A stretch of DNA of 64,000 nt from Dipylidium caninum (lineage: Eukaryota > Platyhelminthes > Cestoda > Cyclophyllidea > Dipylidiidae), in the NCBI GenBank assembly GCA_017562135.1, contig QEYB01000461.1:124001-188000 (forward strand). The letters are read 5' to 3'. Below are positions 24,883-38,870 of the stretch, piece by piece (the stretch's first letter is position 1; every line of letters starts with the position of its first letter). The notes under the pieces were generated by a model. It worked only from the letters and a program-made list of their open reading frames with translations. It was not told the origin of the DNA and made no database searches. A program made the position numbers and the translations under genes.

Positions 24883-27354
24883 CAAAATTTTCCCATTTTT
24901 ATTACTCACTCCTTAATTAATTTGTCATCGCAACGGCGTGGAAACGAGACGCGAGTCGCATTCACTTGCCATGTACGAGTTCAACTGGAACCGCAGCGCA
25001 GCTCACCGCGCCTCGAGAAAAACGTGGATGAGGCACTCGGAGACGAATTCACCAGTGGATTAAGTGCTCCACCGTGGTTCCCAACACTTGCGTTCCGGCA
25101 AGGAGCCACGGGGAGGAAGACCACCGGCCCGTGTTGGTGACGAGGAGGCGAAATGGAGGAGGAGTGGAGTGGAGGAGGAGTGGAGGAGGAATGGAGGAGG
25201 ACGACGTCTCCGGAATGCCATCCGCACACACAACTACTCGTTCACGCCTTCTTGAGGAGTTGCTAACAATTAGACGCGCTATTGTTAGCCGAAGAATAGC
25301 TGGAGGATGATTTACACTCCTCAGTAGATGGAAAAGGCTCTTTTTCATTTAAGTACCCACCTACTTTTTTCAAATGTTATATTTCATTGCCTTGTAGTAC
25401 TTTAAAATGGATCTTTCGAAGGCCTTCACCGCGTCGTGGTAAGTTGATGCTGCCTATGGAGAGTGAAGTTGGGCACACTTTCTTATCCCACCAGGCCCAC
25501 CCGAGTCCAATCACCCAATTTGGGGTGGACAAGCGGGGAATTATACAAGTGGCAGAAATTGTCTTGGTTACAAAACTAAATTTGCCTGTTTCGTCCCTCC
25601 ACCGCGACAACGAGCGTGGAATCCGTCAACTTGAGTCCACACTGAGTACATGCAGCCGTGTTAAACATCGGCGCACGATGAGCAAAGGAAAGACGAAGAT
25701 GGGGATACAGCATCGGTCTCCTGGATGTCCATTCCGGCAATTGGAGTATCGTTAAGGCGTCACGGGACGAGGCGGAGGAATTGAGGACAACGTCTGAGGA
25801 ATCCCATGCACACACGCGCAACTATGCGTGAACTTGCGTCTGACCCCAAGGAATCAGACATGCAGCTGCGACTCTGTTCAAATGTCTGGGCACAATGAAT
25901 GGACTGAGAGAGGAAATGCGGCATTTGTCAATTTGTTCGACGCATCGTCTCTGCCTGATGACAACGCCCGACGAGCACATGGCGCTCCCATGACTTTTGA
26001 CAAGTTAACTCTCCTCCTCTTGGCTACACAACTAAATTTGCCCATTTCGTCCCCCCACCGCGAGGGAATATACCATCAAGTGAAGGTGCGGGCCGGTGTG
26101 CTGACGAGGAAGAGGAGTGCTGACGAGGAAGAGGAGGAGGCGGAAGTAAGGGCGACGAGTGTGGAAGCCGTCAACTTGAGTCGGAAAGATGCTAAAACGA
26201 TAGTTGAGGAAAAGAAGAAAGAGGAAATGCAGCATGGCGCAATCGACGCGGCACAAAGTGACTGTCGGATAAAGTTGAACGACGACAGCGTAAAGCCTGC
26301 GTTCCTGCCCACGCTGGCAAATTATTAACGTCTCTGCAGTATTAAATTTCGTCGCATTCTCCCCATTCACCCGCTATTTCAACGGCCGACCAATATTTTG
26401 CCTCTCCGCAATTATCACTTATTTTTAGTCTAAAGAATCAAACAACCAAAAAGCGCAGTTGTAACAGACTCTTAATCATTCGTGAGGTTTAGAAATAGAG
26501 ATATTCTTATCAAAATGGCATGCTTGAAGTGATCAATACAGTAAATAGCGTGGAAAGTGGCCCCTTCGGTGCTCTTCTCATATTCTAAGCTCGTTTAGCA
26601 GACTCCAACTTAATGGTGTAAAGCTCTCTTTCGGCAACATTTCGGTAAGTTGAAGTTCCCGGTGGGCGTAGACAAAGTGGCAGGGCTTCCACCAACTTGA
26701 GTTGAGGGGGAGCATATGGCAGGGGTCTGAGAGTTGACACAGTGAGTGGTGATAGTCTGGGACGCCCTCCTCCGTGCGTCGCCTTAGTTGTGTCATTTGC
26801 ACTGACAGCCAAGTCGGCGAGTTGGCGTTGCTCGCGCTGCCGTGGCGCGTACAACACGCGGGGTGGACACTGTTTCGGGAAGTCAGACGAAAACCGGCCA
26901 CGTGCGAGCCGGAATTGCGAGTATCCGTGGGACGTGGAACGTGAACGGGAAAGGTGGATTTCCTTGGGGGGGGGGGGGGGGCGTGTTTCGGTGTGCGGCG
27001 CTTGAAGGCGTGTCGCGGTTGTGACAGCTCTTGGCTGCGGGCTGGGCACACTTTCTTCCGGTCCGCCCCGCTCCCCCGGTTGCGTCTTAGGCGTCCTGGT
27101 CGCTGCTGTCCCGCGGTAGCTCGTGGACGTGGCACGCAGACGCCCGACCAACCAAGTTGTGCGAGGTTTGGCTGCTGGCCTGAGTTGCCATTTGGCGAGT
27201 CATGTACGCCGATGGGTGAACTTTTGGCAAGACTTTCAAGTCTATTTTCAATAAAGTAACCTCACAGTGGGTCCAACACTTCCTTGGTAATAATATGAAT
27301 GAACCTTAAAATATATTTTCAGGCAATTAAAACATTAGGGGTTTTTGTTTTGAA
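24883..27354 (-). repeat. Long interspersed repeat A' (inverted copy 2)
   Basis: Reverse-complement partner of 12574-15440. It starts with AATTTTCCCATTTTTATTAC and ends at GGGGTTTTTGTTTTGAAC. The G run at 26966-26981, the GGAGGAGTGG array near 25150 and CAGCGTAAAGCCTGC near 26287 mirror copy A. Two copies of a module reading ACTAAATTTGCC followed by TTTCGTCCC and CCACCGCGA lie inside it (about 25570-25605 and 26028-26066); copy A has the module once. Copies differ by many substitutions and indels, so the duplication is not recent. Confidence 0.85.
26966..26981 (+). repeat. Homopolymer G run in repeat A'
   Basis: Sixteen consecutive G residues, mirrored by the 13-base C run at 12950-12962. 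A probable sequencing and assembly weak point. Confidence 0.9.
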
Positions 27355-28194
27355 CATTGGCACCACTCTACCAGGAGGGAAGACTTTTCTTTCATCGGAA
27401 TGCCTTTTCCCTTGGACCCTCATAAGTAAGGCACAAGTTGATGCCACCTCGTTGAGAAATGTCTGCTCTGCCTTGATAGATCGACACACGCCGTGTCGCT
27501 TCTTCGCCTACCGTCCAATTCTGTGTATTTTCTCCCCGTGGGAAAATACTTCAAGGGTATTTGTTATCACGCCTCCTCGGAACACCCCATTTCGGGCCAA
27601 GGTGTAGAACTTAAAAGTGAACTGGTTTCCTTCACCTGCGCCTTTCTTATTTTTCTGTACATTTGCCCATCTACATCGGAGGTCTTTTTTGTGACACTCT
27701 TCTCGTCCCTTTAGCCAGGCGACCTATTTATCCGGAGAGAGAACCACTAGGAAGCTATTGAATTAGGCGATTTCTGGGATTGGAACTTAAGTAATCTGTT
27801 TTACTCGTGCGTTTGGACCTTCTCGTTTGACCATTTGTTCGTCAGCTTCACCGCCGCGATGTTCCTCTTCTACTACTCCACGACTCGGTATTTTTCGAAC
27901 AATCAACCCCGCCTAGAAATTACACTGAATCGCAGAAACAAGTTTAACTATCGGAAAAGTAGGCTTTCTGCGATCATTGAACTCCTCCGCATTCTTTAAT
28001 TGCCCACAAACGTGTTCAACTTGTCTCATCACCGCGACACATCCTCGTGTGGTCATTTTCATCACATCGCCTTGCCGCGGAGAATGAAAGCCCCACTGGC
28101 CTGTGTGAAGAGGAAAGTCCTCAGTTTGCGTGAAAAGGTGAGGCCTCAGTATAGCACCTTATGGCCGAATGCGACAGTTCGTCCTGCCGAAGAT

Positions 28195-28290
28195 GCAGGA
28201 GGAGGAGGAGTAGGAGACTAAGAAGGATGAGGAGGAGACTAGGGAGAAGGAGGAGACGAGAGGAGGAAGAGGAGGAGGCGGCGACGGCGG
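28195..28290 (+). repeat. Purine-rich GGA tract
   Basis: GGAGGAGGAGGAG-type units with few pyrimidines over about 95 bases. Simple sequence similar in kind to 17044-17168. Confidence 0.75.
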
Positions 28291-31200
28291 TTCTGGGCCC
28301 TCACAAATTTGGAAGCAAAATAAGGTGAATCCGTGTGCTAAGCCCGGTAGATGCGGCGACAAAGCTGTCGGATGGGGGTAGAAAAAAGATGAAGAAGATG
28401 CTTCAATAGGTCGCTTCATTCATTAGTTGGTGCTTAACAGGTTGAGAATTTTGCCACGGTTCAGCCGTGCTCGTAAAAAACTTTAAGCCTCCAAGTGTCG
28501 CAAGCGTAAAGTCACAAAATCCGGCTTGCTTTCTTCGTCGCATATTTTCCTTTTTATTAGGGAAAATCATCCCAATCGGTCAGGTAATTACCTTAAACAA
28601 AGCATCTCTCGCCCCTACTCGTCGCCTTTGTCCTCGCAAATGACCACGACAAACACAGAAGGGGATCGGGACAGTTAGAGCCTTTGTGGATATGAGTTTA
28701 GCTTTGAATGGCCCTCTCCCCTCTCCCCAGACATCCCTCGTCTATCTCCGCCTTCTCGCCAGTCCCATTTATTCGCTTCAGACTCAAACACTCTACTTGC
28801 CCGCCAAGCCTGATTGAAAATGGTCATGGTAGGAGGGATGCCATTAGAGGATAATGTCGAGTCTTTGTAAAACGAGGCTTTAAGGCTTTTAATGTAATGT
28901 ATGACAAAGTGTAGATATATTTAACTACCCAAAGAAAATCGAGACCTCATATCGTAGGTGCATACTCGACTTTTTGGACGATTGCGGAGGGATTTCTGCG
29001 GTCAGAACGACTAGGTCAAAAGATACTTCAACTATGATTAAAAAGAAGTTCCTTAGTACACAACCATCGTCCTCGTCCGCCTCTTTCTGCCGCAATGGCG
29101 CCACTTTCACTCGATCCCCTCCTCGCTTAGGCTGTCTTCACCCTCTTGTCCCCTTTAATCTGGTCAATTCCGATCCCTTTGCCAGAGTGAAGCCTACTTG
29201 CCAAACGGGTAGTTTAAGCCTAGATTGTTCCTTCCGTTCCCAGTCGCCATGACTTTGGCTCTCAACACCGGATGACTTTTTTCATGTCAGTATTGTGTAA
29301 CTGCCATCCGATCGCCTTTGATGTGTACTTCCTTTCAAAACGCCGGTGCAATTGTAAAACTGCAGTAGTAACAGTAGCAGTATTAAACCCCTCGGTTAAG
29401 GTGGTAAATGGCAAAAGATAAAACGACAACGTCCCGAGGTAACAGGGGCTGGTTGCTCTCAGATTTAGGCTAATTCTTCACCTAAGTGGCAAGTCGTCAC
29501 TTAGCGCCTAAAGCCCTCGTAAATGGTCAAATCGAAACACCGTTTATAACCTTCCTAGTTTAAAATAAGGCCGAGCGTTTCGTTTTACGAGACAAATCTT
29601 GTAATTCGTCTCCTCCAGTCCTGGGGAGAAGTCAAAGTGAAGGAAGTTCTTCACGTTAACACAAATGCTATCTTGTGTCCGGCAGGCCTTCACGTTCTCT
29701 CACAAGTGACGTTGGGATAAAAATCTAAGGTGAAACGAAGATACTTCGGTTAATCGTGAAGAAACCACTGTAACTGCGGGAGAAAAATGGGGAAAGTTAT
29801 GGCAAATTCGTGGTGTAAATTGCAATTCAGCTCATAGGTTAACACCTACACTGGAGTATCGTTAATTTTGTCTCAAAGAAAATTCTGACACGAAGGAGGA
29901 TGATTGCGTGTACAGCTGCTTTCTTTCTTGACTCAGCCTAAACTCAATCGTCCGTTCAGTTCAGTTAAAGGAAGAACAGTGGTGTGCGTCGCATTTGTTA
30001 TGTTCCTCCCCTCTGAGCCATTTGCAGAAAAAATGGGAAGAGGCGGAGCGACTTCTTTTCTTTGGAATCCACCCTCATAGTACTTGGGATTGAAGGGAGA
30101 CGGCGGCGAGAGAGCTGTGCGCATTTTCCACCGTTGGACATCCAACTGCACTTGGACCGAAACTTAAAGAAGGATGGTAACTGCGTTTCGGCCCAACTTT
30201 TCCCATATCAAAACAACTTAGGAGGCTATGCCCATTCTCCGCTCGAGATGTCCCGTCATTTATTTCAACCTTAGGTTGAATAGACTGTTTACTCTGCCGC
30301 TCTCCCCTAACCTCGGAAAAACACGGAGGGGCAGAGTCGCAAATAGTTAGCTCCTTTAGCGGCCTAATTGTCTATTTGAGCACAGTCCAGTATCAGAGTA
30401 CGATCTTTTCCCCCGTCTTTATATCATTTGCATTTTGTCCCAATTTACTGGTAATCCCATGGGGACCATTATAATATAATAAAAATGTCTATGCAAATTG
30501 ATTCCGCATATAACCAAATTCCCCTATCTCCTCAGTTCATGCAACTTATTTGCCCTCCGATGTAGCTTCTTTCGAAAAACCCATCATTTATATAGATATG
30601 ACGGGAGCTGGTGCAAACAAATCTTAAGTGATTCCTGATTTTAGCGTAATAACACCTGAATTACTTAAATCTAATTAACTTATGATATAATTTACGAGAT
30701 TATTTTTTACTGGAAAAAAATTGGCATGCTCTTTGCACAACAATGTTTAATTATAGGTGAAACAGGAAACCCTCCTCACTTTACAGTCTGATAAGAAGGA
30801 GTGGCGACGGGAATAGTGACTAACGCATGTGTCCTGTGGGTTCCGGAAAGGCGATGGACAAGTGTTATTGAATGACGCAAATCAGAGGAAAATAATATGA
30901 CTTACTACAAAAGCGTAGAAGGCAAATGAGGCATAACGGCACCTTTTACGTGGTTGGTGTATCGCCACACGAGAACTGAGTTAACTCTAAGATACGGAAC
31001 AGTCAACATTCTCATAATTGTTTGGTTATAATCTTGTAGCCATCAATCTGGTTACACTTTCTGCGTGATTGGCGGTTAAACAGATTTTTTTCTAAATTTG
31101 GGAGAAGGAGGAGATGGAGACAGCGGCGACTCATACTTTCCACCTTCTTAGCCTTCACAACAAGACGACGCAATTAGTGGCCTTAAAACTATTCAGTGAA

Positions 31201-33591
31201 GTTAGGCATTTTTGGACTTGTTTATCTCTTCTCGGGTCTGTAGATGTACTGCTGAGTAATGTACATCCGTACCTTCTCAGGAGACTCGAAACATTCTCGT
31301 ACACAGCGAAATTTGCGCATTACTATTTCTTATTGTTACCCTCATTTAAAGACTCGGACTCTATTGTCTTAATGAGGCCGTCTTAAAGTAGAATTCTGCC
31401 TAGTCATGATGATTATCCTCGTATCTTGGTTTATATTAGGAATATGGACACTCCGCCATTTATACCAAAATTTACAATGATATTTAATTAACCAGCTCTA
31501 CTTGCAATGAAGCGCTGAGAACTTTTGCTTTCCGAGACACAATAATTGGAACGATGTTTTTTTGGCAATATGAAGTGAGCACGTTGTTTTCAGTCAGACA
31601 CCGAAAACAACATCACACCCACCTCCCCTTCCCCCGTCGTCCTTCCGCCTGACCATTCCTCCCCTCGTCCCTCCCGTCCACGCAAGCATTTAAGAAAAGG
31701 TAGACCATACATCATTCGTGTCTCCACTTTTTTGCCAGGTTGACAGTCCACTTTGCATGTCCCTTCCTCCCCCCCCCCAGATTCACCACCCTGTCCCGCT
31801 CCTACTAATTCCCTCTCCCCAATGGGAATTTAATTTTTAGGTGCGGACACTGCATATTAAACGGACAAGAGAAAGAGGAAAGAAAACATGGGGAAAACAA
31901 AAATAATTTGACCGAATTATAGGAACAGAGGCAAAAGTTTAACTTCCCCTTTTTGACTTCGCCTTTAATTTATTCCTCCGTCCTCTCAACAAAGTCCTCA
32001 GCGTGTCCCATTGTACCATATAAAATATGATTTATTCTTAGTTTTTTATTGACGTAGAAAGTAGGCGTATACTGTCACCTGTAAAGTTTGATATGCACTC
32101 CGCAGATTCGGAAACGGAAGTTTATCTCTCTTAGTTTTGTGGCGATTTTGAGTACCGCGATGTTAACATATAAGCTCTTAAAGTCCAAATTCAGCAAACA
32201 AGGCATTTTAAAGCAACCTCTTATCGTTTAGTCTCATCAGACGGTCTATGAAAGCTTCCGGTTAATCGGTACTAAAAATAATTTAATGTATTAACGAACG
32301 AGGGTACCTTTTTTCGCCTAATTAACGTGTGCGCGTTAATGAATTAGGTTAAAATCATGCTCATGAAGTTTACCTCGTGGCAACGTGAGTCTGAGACTGA
32401 GGCGAACTCTGATTGGTTGGTAGTCCGACTTAATGGAAGTGCGGTCGATTTAAACAATGCACATGGCACGCATAAATATGGAGATTTGAAGAGAAATAGT
32501 GGCTATGGCTATAGTAACCATGAGTCTATCTTTTTATCTCCACAGATAACGCCAAAATCTATAATGTTGTCACGTTCACTCAAAGCCTTAGTCCTGGGGG
32601 AGGGGAGACAGCTAAGAACAGTGAAAAATTGGTTGGGTTGTGACATTCACGGTGGATGTTGAAGATTAATTAATGTTACAGGATAGACAAAATGAAACCA
32701 TGCTGAAGAGATGATTATTGTTAAGTGGATAAGATCGCGTTATGGCAATTAGGAAGACCTGTTGTCGCATCCATGGGGAAGCGGGAAATCCATTTTAATC
32801 TCATCATTCGTCTGTTCAAGCAGAAAACTTTCCGCTCTACTCGCCTAGTGGAGTCATCATTCTCCCCTCCTCCTCCCCTTCTTGTCCCCACCCGTGTCCG
32901 TGCCTCGGCATGCTGCAACTCAACCGGATTTAATTTACCGTTTTGCCATAAAATCTGGGATTTAGCAACATTTTTACACACCACACATTGTCAACTAATT
33001 AAAAGTGGATGTTTAAAAATAAGTCTTCTAATCAAATGCATATTAGCTGGTGTGGAAGTCGGCCGCGGAAACAGTGAAGGAAAAAAAGAGAGAGGACGAG
33101 CGAGGGTATATCCACTTTCACCATTAATTTAATTAAAGTGAAATGATATATTCTGCGGCAGAATTTTTCACTTACCTCTGACCAAAACCCGTGGTCAGAC
33201 ATTATCAGTGGACGCGAAGTTGGCCGGGGGGAGGTCTTCCGCTTCTAGTTTGTCCCTTTCCCGGTGGGTAGAGCCCAGCATCCGCCTATCACAAATTCAG
33301 GGTAGCCGAAAACTCTCGGGACCGAGGCCATTGCGGTCGGTCAGGATTGAAAAACAAGATTAAAGGAAGAAGAGTGTGTGCGTTAAAAGTACTCCGCTCA
33401 AATTCTCTTTAAATGGTAAAAGTTGATTATTTACAACTTTGTCACCTGAATTTGGGAGGGAGAATAGAAAAGTGTGACCATCCTGCCAGTTGACATGTGG
33501 CATTTGGCCATAATGTTCACTTGACTGGCACGATGAAGTAGTACTGGAGGCGAAGATGTAACGTTCTGAAGAGGCCGCGGTAAGCACTCAC

Positions 33592-33956
33592 GCCGCGTAG
33601 GCGAGTCAATGTCCCAGTCCTGTCGATGAGGAACTCTCAGCCCGCCCGAATTGGAAAACAAGTCTGCGTAGCATGACGACGACGATCCCGAGTTTAGCCA
33701 GATGGCAGTAGAGAGCAAAAGTTCATCGTAGCGAATGTTGACGTGTGTGAATGTCACAGAAATGTGGACTGTGACTGCCTTCTGCGCTTCCCTCATTTTG
33801 TCGTGGCTACCATCAGCGACTTCCAACAGCAAACCTCGAGACAGGTGGTCATTGACGGATCGTAGAAACACGCACCGTCGCCAGTCATGTTCCACAAAGA
33901 GAAGTGTCGCCTTCCATGAAACTCTCAATCGCACGGTTGACATTCTAAGGCGGTTG
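33592..33956 (-). CDS. Orphan exon-like open segment, function unknown
   Basis: On the - strand a 193-codon frame stays open (34012 to 33431). Within it a segment is bounded by a good acceptor (TTGGTTACAG, just above 33956) and a perfect donor (C followed by GTGAGT, at 33592). The peptide is mixed-composition and looks coding rather than low-complexity: NRLRMSTVRLRVSWKATLLF, then HDWRRCVFLRSVNDHLSRG and TFTHVNIRYDELLLSTAIWL. I recognise no family. Entry phase is 2 and exit phase 1; no matching neighbouring exon was found on either side, so it may be an exon of a gene with very long introns, a gene remnant, or chance. Only the open frame and splice signals are observed. Confidence 0.3.
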
Positions 33957-36900
33957 CTGTAACCAAAACAAAGGAAATTGTGTTCACTTCCCAAATCTGT
34001 GATAAGCGACAATGAGGAGCGTCAGAGGCGATACTGGAAAGAAGGGTCTTACGTAACGTTGGTCTCCTAGTTTAATTTATTTTGTCATGTCATTTTTTCG
34101 TTTTAATGTGGTTACCATAGCAACGTGCGCTATTAATAACTTCTATTCTATTCGTCCGATTTATTAGCATCGAGGAAGGAAAACTAGCACTGCCTTAGTA
34201 TTAACCTGATTCGTAGAAACTGAGGATGCCTTCTTTAAATTTGCTACATATACTACTTATTTAACTTAATAAGTAGGATATGCCCGCAATTCATACAGTC
34301 AACTTCGTTCAACGTATCTACTCTCTGAGTTACACGCGTTAAAACCGGAGGATAGAGAAATTAAGAGATAATATGACAGAAGCCGACATTTTTTGGTAGT
34401 CTTCAAATGAGTAAACAAAGCCAGGCCTTATGCAGTCTGAGGAGACCTCGATGGTGGCGTCACGTACTGAGGACATAATTTTTCAATTCCCACAGGTTTT
34501 GATACGATGAACTGCATAGCCAGAAAATATAACTATGCGAATGAAACGAATCTTATAATTTAAGAGTGAAGAGTTGGGCTATCACTTCATGCCTGGCCGA
34601 TTTTTCCAGCAGTGGAAACTTTTAATCCTCAACGTCTGACGACCCTCATTTCGGATAGTATTAAAATCCACAATATGGGAAAAAAATATACCAAGTCAAA
34701 TCAGAATTTGGAGGGATATAGAGGTCAAAGGAAACTCTCCCTCGCCTCGTCTCATTTCTCACAAGTTCAATTCATGGCTTCTTCGTCAAGGCACTGGTGG
34801 TGTTAATAAAAACTGGCGGGAAAAAACACTGGATGAAGACTACTTCTTCCCATTCCCCAAGGACACACACCTGCAGCACGATGTCACACGGGAGTGAGGG
34901 GGAGAAAGATGAAATATTAAGGAGAACTACAGAAGAAGGTGTTGTTTTGAGCAGCACAAGGAGTGAAGCAATGCATCTGAACCCACCAATCCAAACTGAT
35001 ATGCGGAATTAGTGAGGCGAGACCTTGTCGACATTTGAGGCAGTGAAGGAAGACGGGAAGGGGACGGACTGGAGCACTGAAAGTTCCCAGAGTCCTATGA
35101 GAAAACAAACCTTCCACTGCAGTGACAACCCACCCCCTCTGTCTTCTCCCACTCATCTCAAATGGCCGGACACAAAGCGGAATTTTTAAACGTTTAACTG
35201 ATCAAATCAGGTCTTTTGATCGCAATGTTACTAGTAGGAAACGTCTCCGACAGGGAGGTGTCCAACATTTTTTGATTTACTTATACGATTTCCCTTTTAT
35301 CCATGGCGATTGTCGCCAATGTGACCCTCTCACGCAATTCGCAATCGGTGCTGACAACTGAAGATTTTGAGGAGATTTGCCTCTGAAGCCGCAATGATAG
35401 CGCCAGAGATCGCGAGCTGACAGAATTTAAAGAGAAGTGAATGACGTGAGTGAAACGGAAGAAACCTTGAAAGGCATAATGGTCGTTAAACGTCCTGGCA
35501 ATTCTGACGACTCAACTTTCTAAGTTGGCAAACACTAACCTCTCATTTGGACGCAATGAAAGCGTTGTTGACATCTGGAGAAAGCCAGAATGCCATTGAA
35601 GACAAGAGACCGAATGTCACATCTTTGTAATCTCCCTCGTGTACTTCATCACGCGGCTCTTCGTGGACGTCGTGAGCCCAACCGTACGGCCAAGGTCGGG
35701 ATGTGCTTCAGACCAATCGAGCACACGGTTAGCATGGAAGCATCCAGAAGTGGTTCGCAGGAAGAAACCCTACTTCTCACTGCTTTCCAATATGCTTTAC
35801 AGCAGCTAATAGTCAACCTTCGAATGAGACACTTCGGGGAGGAGAAAACGTGGACAAATTGGCGTCGCAGTTAGGAAGATTAAAGGCAAGTTTAATGCAA
35901 TGTAAGACCCCAGCGGGCGTGTCAGAGAACGTATTCTTAAAATAAAAAAAGACCGGACTGGCCGACAAGGTCTGAAAGCCAAACCGACTGCGGAAAACCC
36001 ACCAACATGAAAGGAAACAACGAATACGTAACGCCTGTACTTTCCTCGGTGGTTTAACCTTTCAATACTGCTTATTTTGTCCCAAAGATAAAGAGAAACA
36101 ACCGGAGATCAGGGAGAACCATATGTTGGAGTTGCAACCACCATGGTAGTCATCCTCTAAGACTAATTTACTCTTCCCCAGGTCGTGATAAATCAGTTAC
36201 TACTTTTTTGTTTTTATTTTCCACTCTTACATGTCTCCAGAGGAGACATAAGTTGACGGTTGGGTAAAAGACTCTGAAACCCCCCCCCCCTCACCCCAAA
36301 TAGTCACCTTGTTAGGTGTCAACCGTGAACCTCCTTGTCGGTTCAGTTTGCCGCCAATTAAATCTTTCTTCAGGCCACGTTGTCACTACTTTGTCTTCAG
36401 GTTTAATAATTAAAACGTAACTTTCTTCAACTTCCTCGGCTCCTTGAAGACTGAATATTAATTGTTTGCTCCTAGAATAAAAAGATGAGTTGTTATCCAA
36501 CCTGCATTCAATTGAGTCCCATTAAAGTTGTGTAATAATGTAAAAGTGTTATTTAACAAAGGAAAACAAAGTTAGAGCCACGGTTATGAGAAATGAACTG
36601 AAGACGGGATGGTGAGCGAGAGATGACATTTTCCCCTAGAAAAACATCAAATCACCGAAAGGTTTTAAGCATTTGTCTTCCTCCGGTAGAAAGTAGATAG
36701 GAAATGACGAGAGATGGATACAACCGTCTCATTTGTCTCTCTACTCTCCGCAAAAATGACACTTCCACCCAAATAGAATTAAGTGATTCTCACTCAATCG
36801 TCGGACAATGAAGCTGTTGCCGAAGGGAAATGTTACACGCGACTGATGTAGTTGTTCCCGCCACTCTGAGAGTGGATTTGTTACACTGTTGCCCACACTC

Positions 36901-37966
36901 ATGGATAATTAGGTACTTCATGACATGGGCATGTTTGTAACCGACCGCGATTCCGGCTCAAGAGCTGGGGCACCAGCCTGCCAGTCTCGGAGCAAACAAG
37001 CGAGTGTTGCTACGGCTGTTGGGACCGGGAGTGAGCGACCCGAGTCACACAGGGGGATAAGGGGATTCCGAGGAAGTCGAGCCTTCCTATTGCTCCTCGT
37101 GGCTCCAGACAGTTTGGGGTTCGGTCGTTAGACCCATTCCTAGCCGAAGTGGAGTAGGAACACCAATTCAACCAGCATTTATTGTGGTTAAATGAACACA
37201 CAGGTTTCTGCATTCGGCAACTTCAGTCCAATTAAAACATCCCGTTCCGAGGGACAACTAACAAGACTCAGACAACGGCGTTTCATTTTCACTTAAATGA
37301 AACACTTTTTTAAAGGCGCCCTTTAGTCTCCCACGCCCAGTTCTCAAAGACTCGAGGGGGTCACCTACTCACCTCTGAGGGACAATAACCTCCTCACTAG
37401 CACATTGGATGTCAGCGGACAAACCTGCCGACCGATACCTTCAAGTAGAAATGCACAATAAGCTGGCAGTGTTAGCCTTCAGCAGATACAACATTCTTGC
37501 AGTCAACGCTGACATGGCTAAATGGATATGTTGGCACTATCAGTTAAATCCGCATCGCCAGAACTCCTAAATGCAAGAGAGGTGAGAAGTTAAGTGGTGT
37601 TTGACAGAAGCGGTAACTCGCTGACATTAATACTACGATTTTAGTGGATGCTATCGGAGATAATTAACCTGCGTTTGTCAGGTCCATTCGGAACATCTAA
37701 AAGAAAAATATTGGCGATTGAAATAAAGTCAAGAGGACATTAAAGAGGAGTAAGCATTAGAGCATGGTCAGTAGAGACCTCAAAACACAAGAGGTTTTGA
37801 GAAGGCACAACAGGCATTTTGACAAAGAAAGACATCTGGCAATCCGCCGATGAAATACTCGATTTAGGTGTTAACAGTAAAAGTTGGGGTGGGATGAGTT
37901 TCACAGAAAATCTCCGACACGCTCGGAAGCAGATTCCACACTCTCAACTGGTGACTGACACCGAAC

Positions 37967-38870
37967 GGATGAGGAAGGAATGTCAGACGAGATCGCCAAT
38001 CAAGCTTCTCCACAATCCTGACTGGAATGGTCAACCAACGTGGGTGAATGACACCCTCGTCACCCGCTCTTCCCATGCGTCTCCAACTCGCAGACACCCA
38101 TCCCCACATCCACATCATCACCCGTCACCAGTCATTCGTCACCCGTCACAACTCACTTCAGACAGTGGTGCGTGGCGAATGGCCAAAGAGCGGAGTGAAC
38201 TCGCCCCGACAGTTGACCTCGACACAGTCCTGCTGCATGCCGAGGCGGAGTCCTGCCCCTATCGTGGACGCGCGAGGACGTGAAGTGACGTGAAGACGAG
38301 TGAAGCAGAGGTGCGAGGTTGTGCCTACCTCCTGACACACAGTGTGCCAAGACAACGGCATCACGGACAAACCCTCACCTCGAGGGAGACAGCACTCACG
38401 CATCGACGACCTGCTGCCACGTCAGCATGGCGCATGAAGTGGAATTGAGTCGACAGGTGTCATTCACCCACCCCCCCACACTTCGCTTATGTCCCTCACA
38501 CTGACGGGTACTCAGACAACAGGACTGCTCGACAAATGATTAATCGGCATGCTCCTGCCGAGCGACATTCAACCTGCCGACTTTTGCCGACGGTCACTCG
38601 AACCCAGTCGACTTGCGTAGGGCACAGCCTTGCGTGTCGACTCGTGAGTCTACCACTGCCCCGTTCACTCGTGACGACGCAAACTCGCCCCTTCACCGGT
38701 CACCAACCGGGAGGCACACCGATTTTGCCCTGCACTCAGCAACTCCACCATCGCTGACGCCGCTGAGGAGGCAGTTGTGGACACATCACAGGCCGAATCT
38801 GGTGACAGCAGTGCAACTGACAACAGCCTCGTGGGGACTGAAAACGCGCCCGTCAATCAGGGCACACCAA
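37967..38870. other. 904-base segment present only in repeat B'
   Basis: Collinearity of B and B' breaks exactly between CCGAAC and TGGCAGCTGA. Copy B joins these directly, while B' has 904 bases between them. The segment contains short reiterated TCACCCGTCAC-type motifs (about 38116-38152), no ORF of note, and no target-site duplication or terminal repeats that I can see. It may be an insertion in B' or ancestral sequence lost from B. Confidence 0.7.

Larger units (their letters stand above)
27355..37879. other. Spacer between repeats A' and B', largely without genes
   Basis: Ten kilobases of unique-looking DNA. It holds a purine tract (28195-28290), C runs near 31772 and 36280, and one exon-like - strand ORF at 33592-33956 listed separately. 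Other ORFs (for example 35590-35874 + and 32725-33132 +) show no family signature and no convincing splice partners. No transposase, reverse transcriptase or RNA gene was recognised. Confidence 0.45.

Noticed and set aside
12574..27354. Considered A/A' as the two terminal repeats of one 15 kb foldback transposon
   Set aside because: Nothing between them resembles a transposase, the copies are highly diverged, and repeat B inside continues as an inverted pair outside the interval.
35590..35874. + strand ORF considered as a retrotransposon remnant
   Set aside because: No reverse transcriptase, integrase or endonuclease motif could be aligned by eye.
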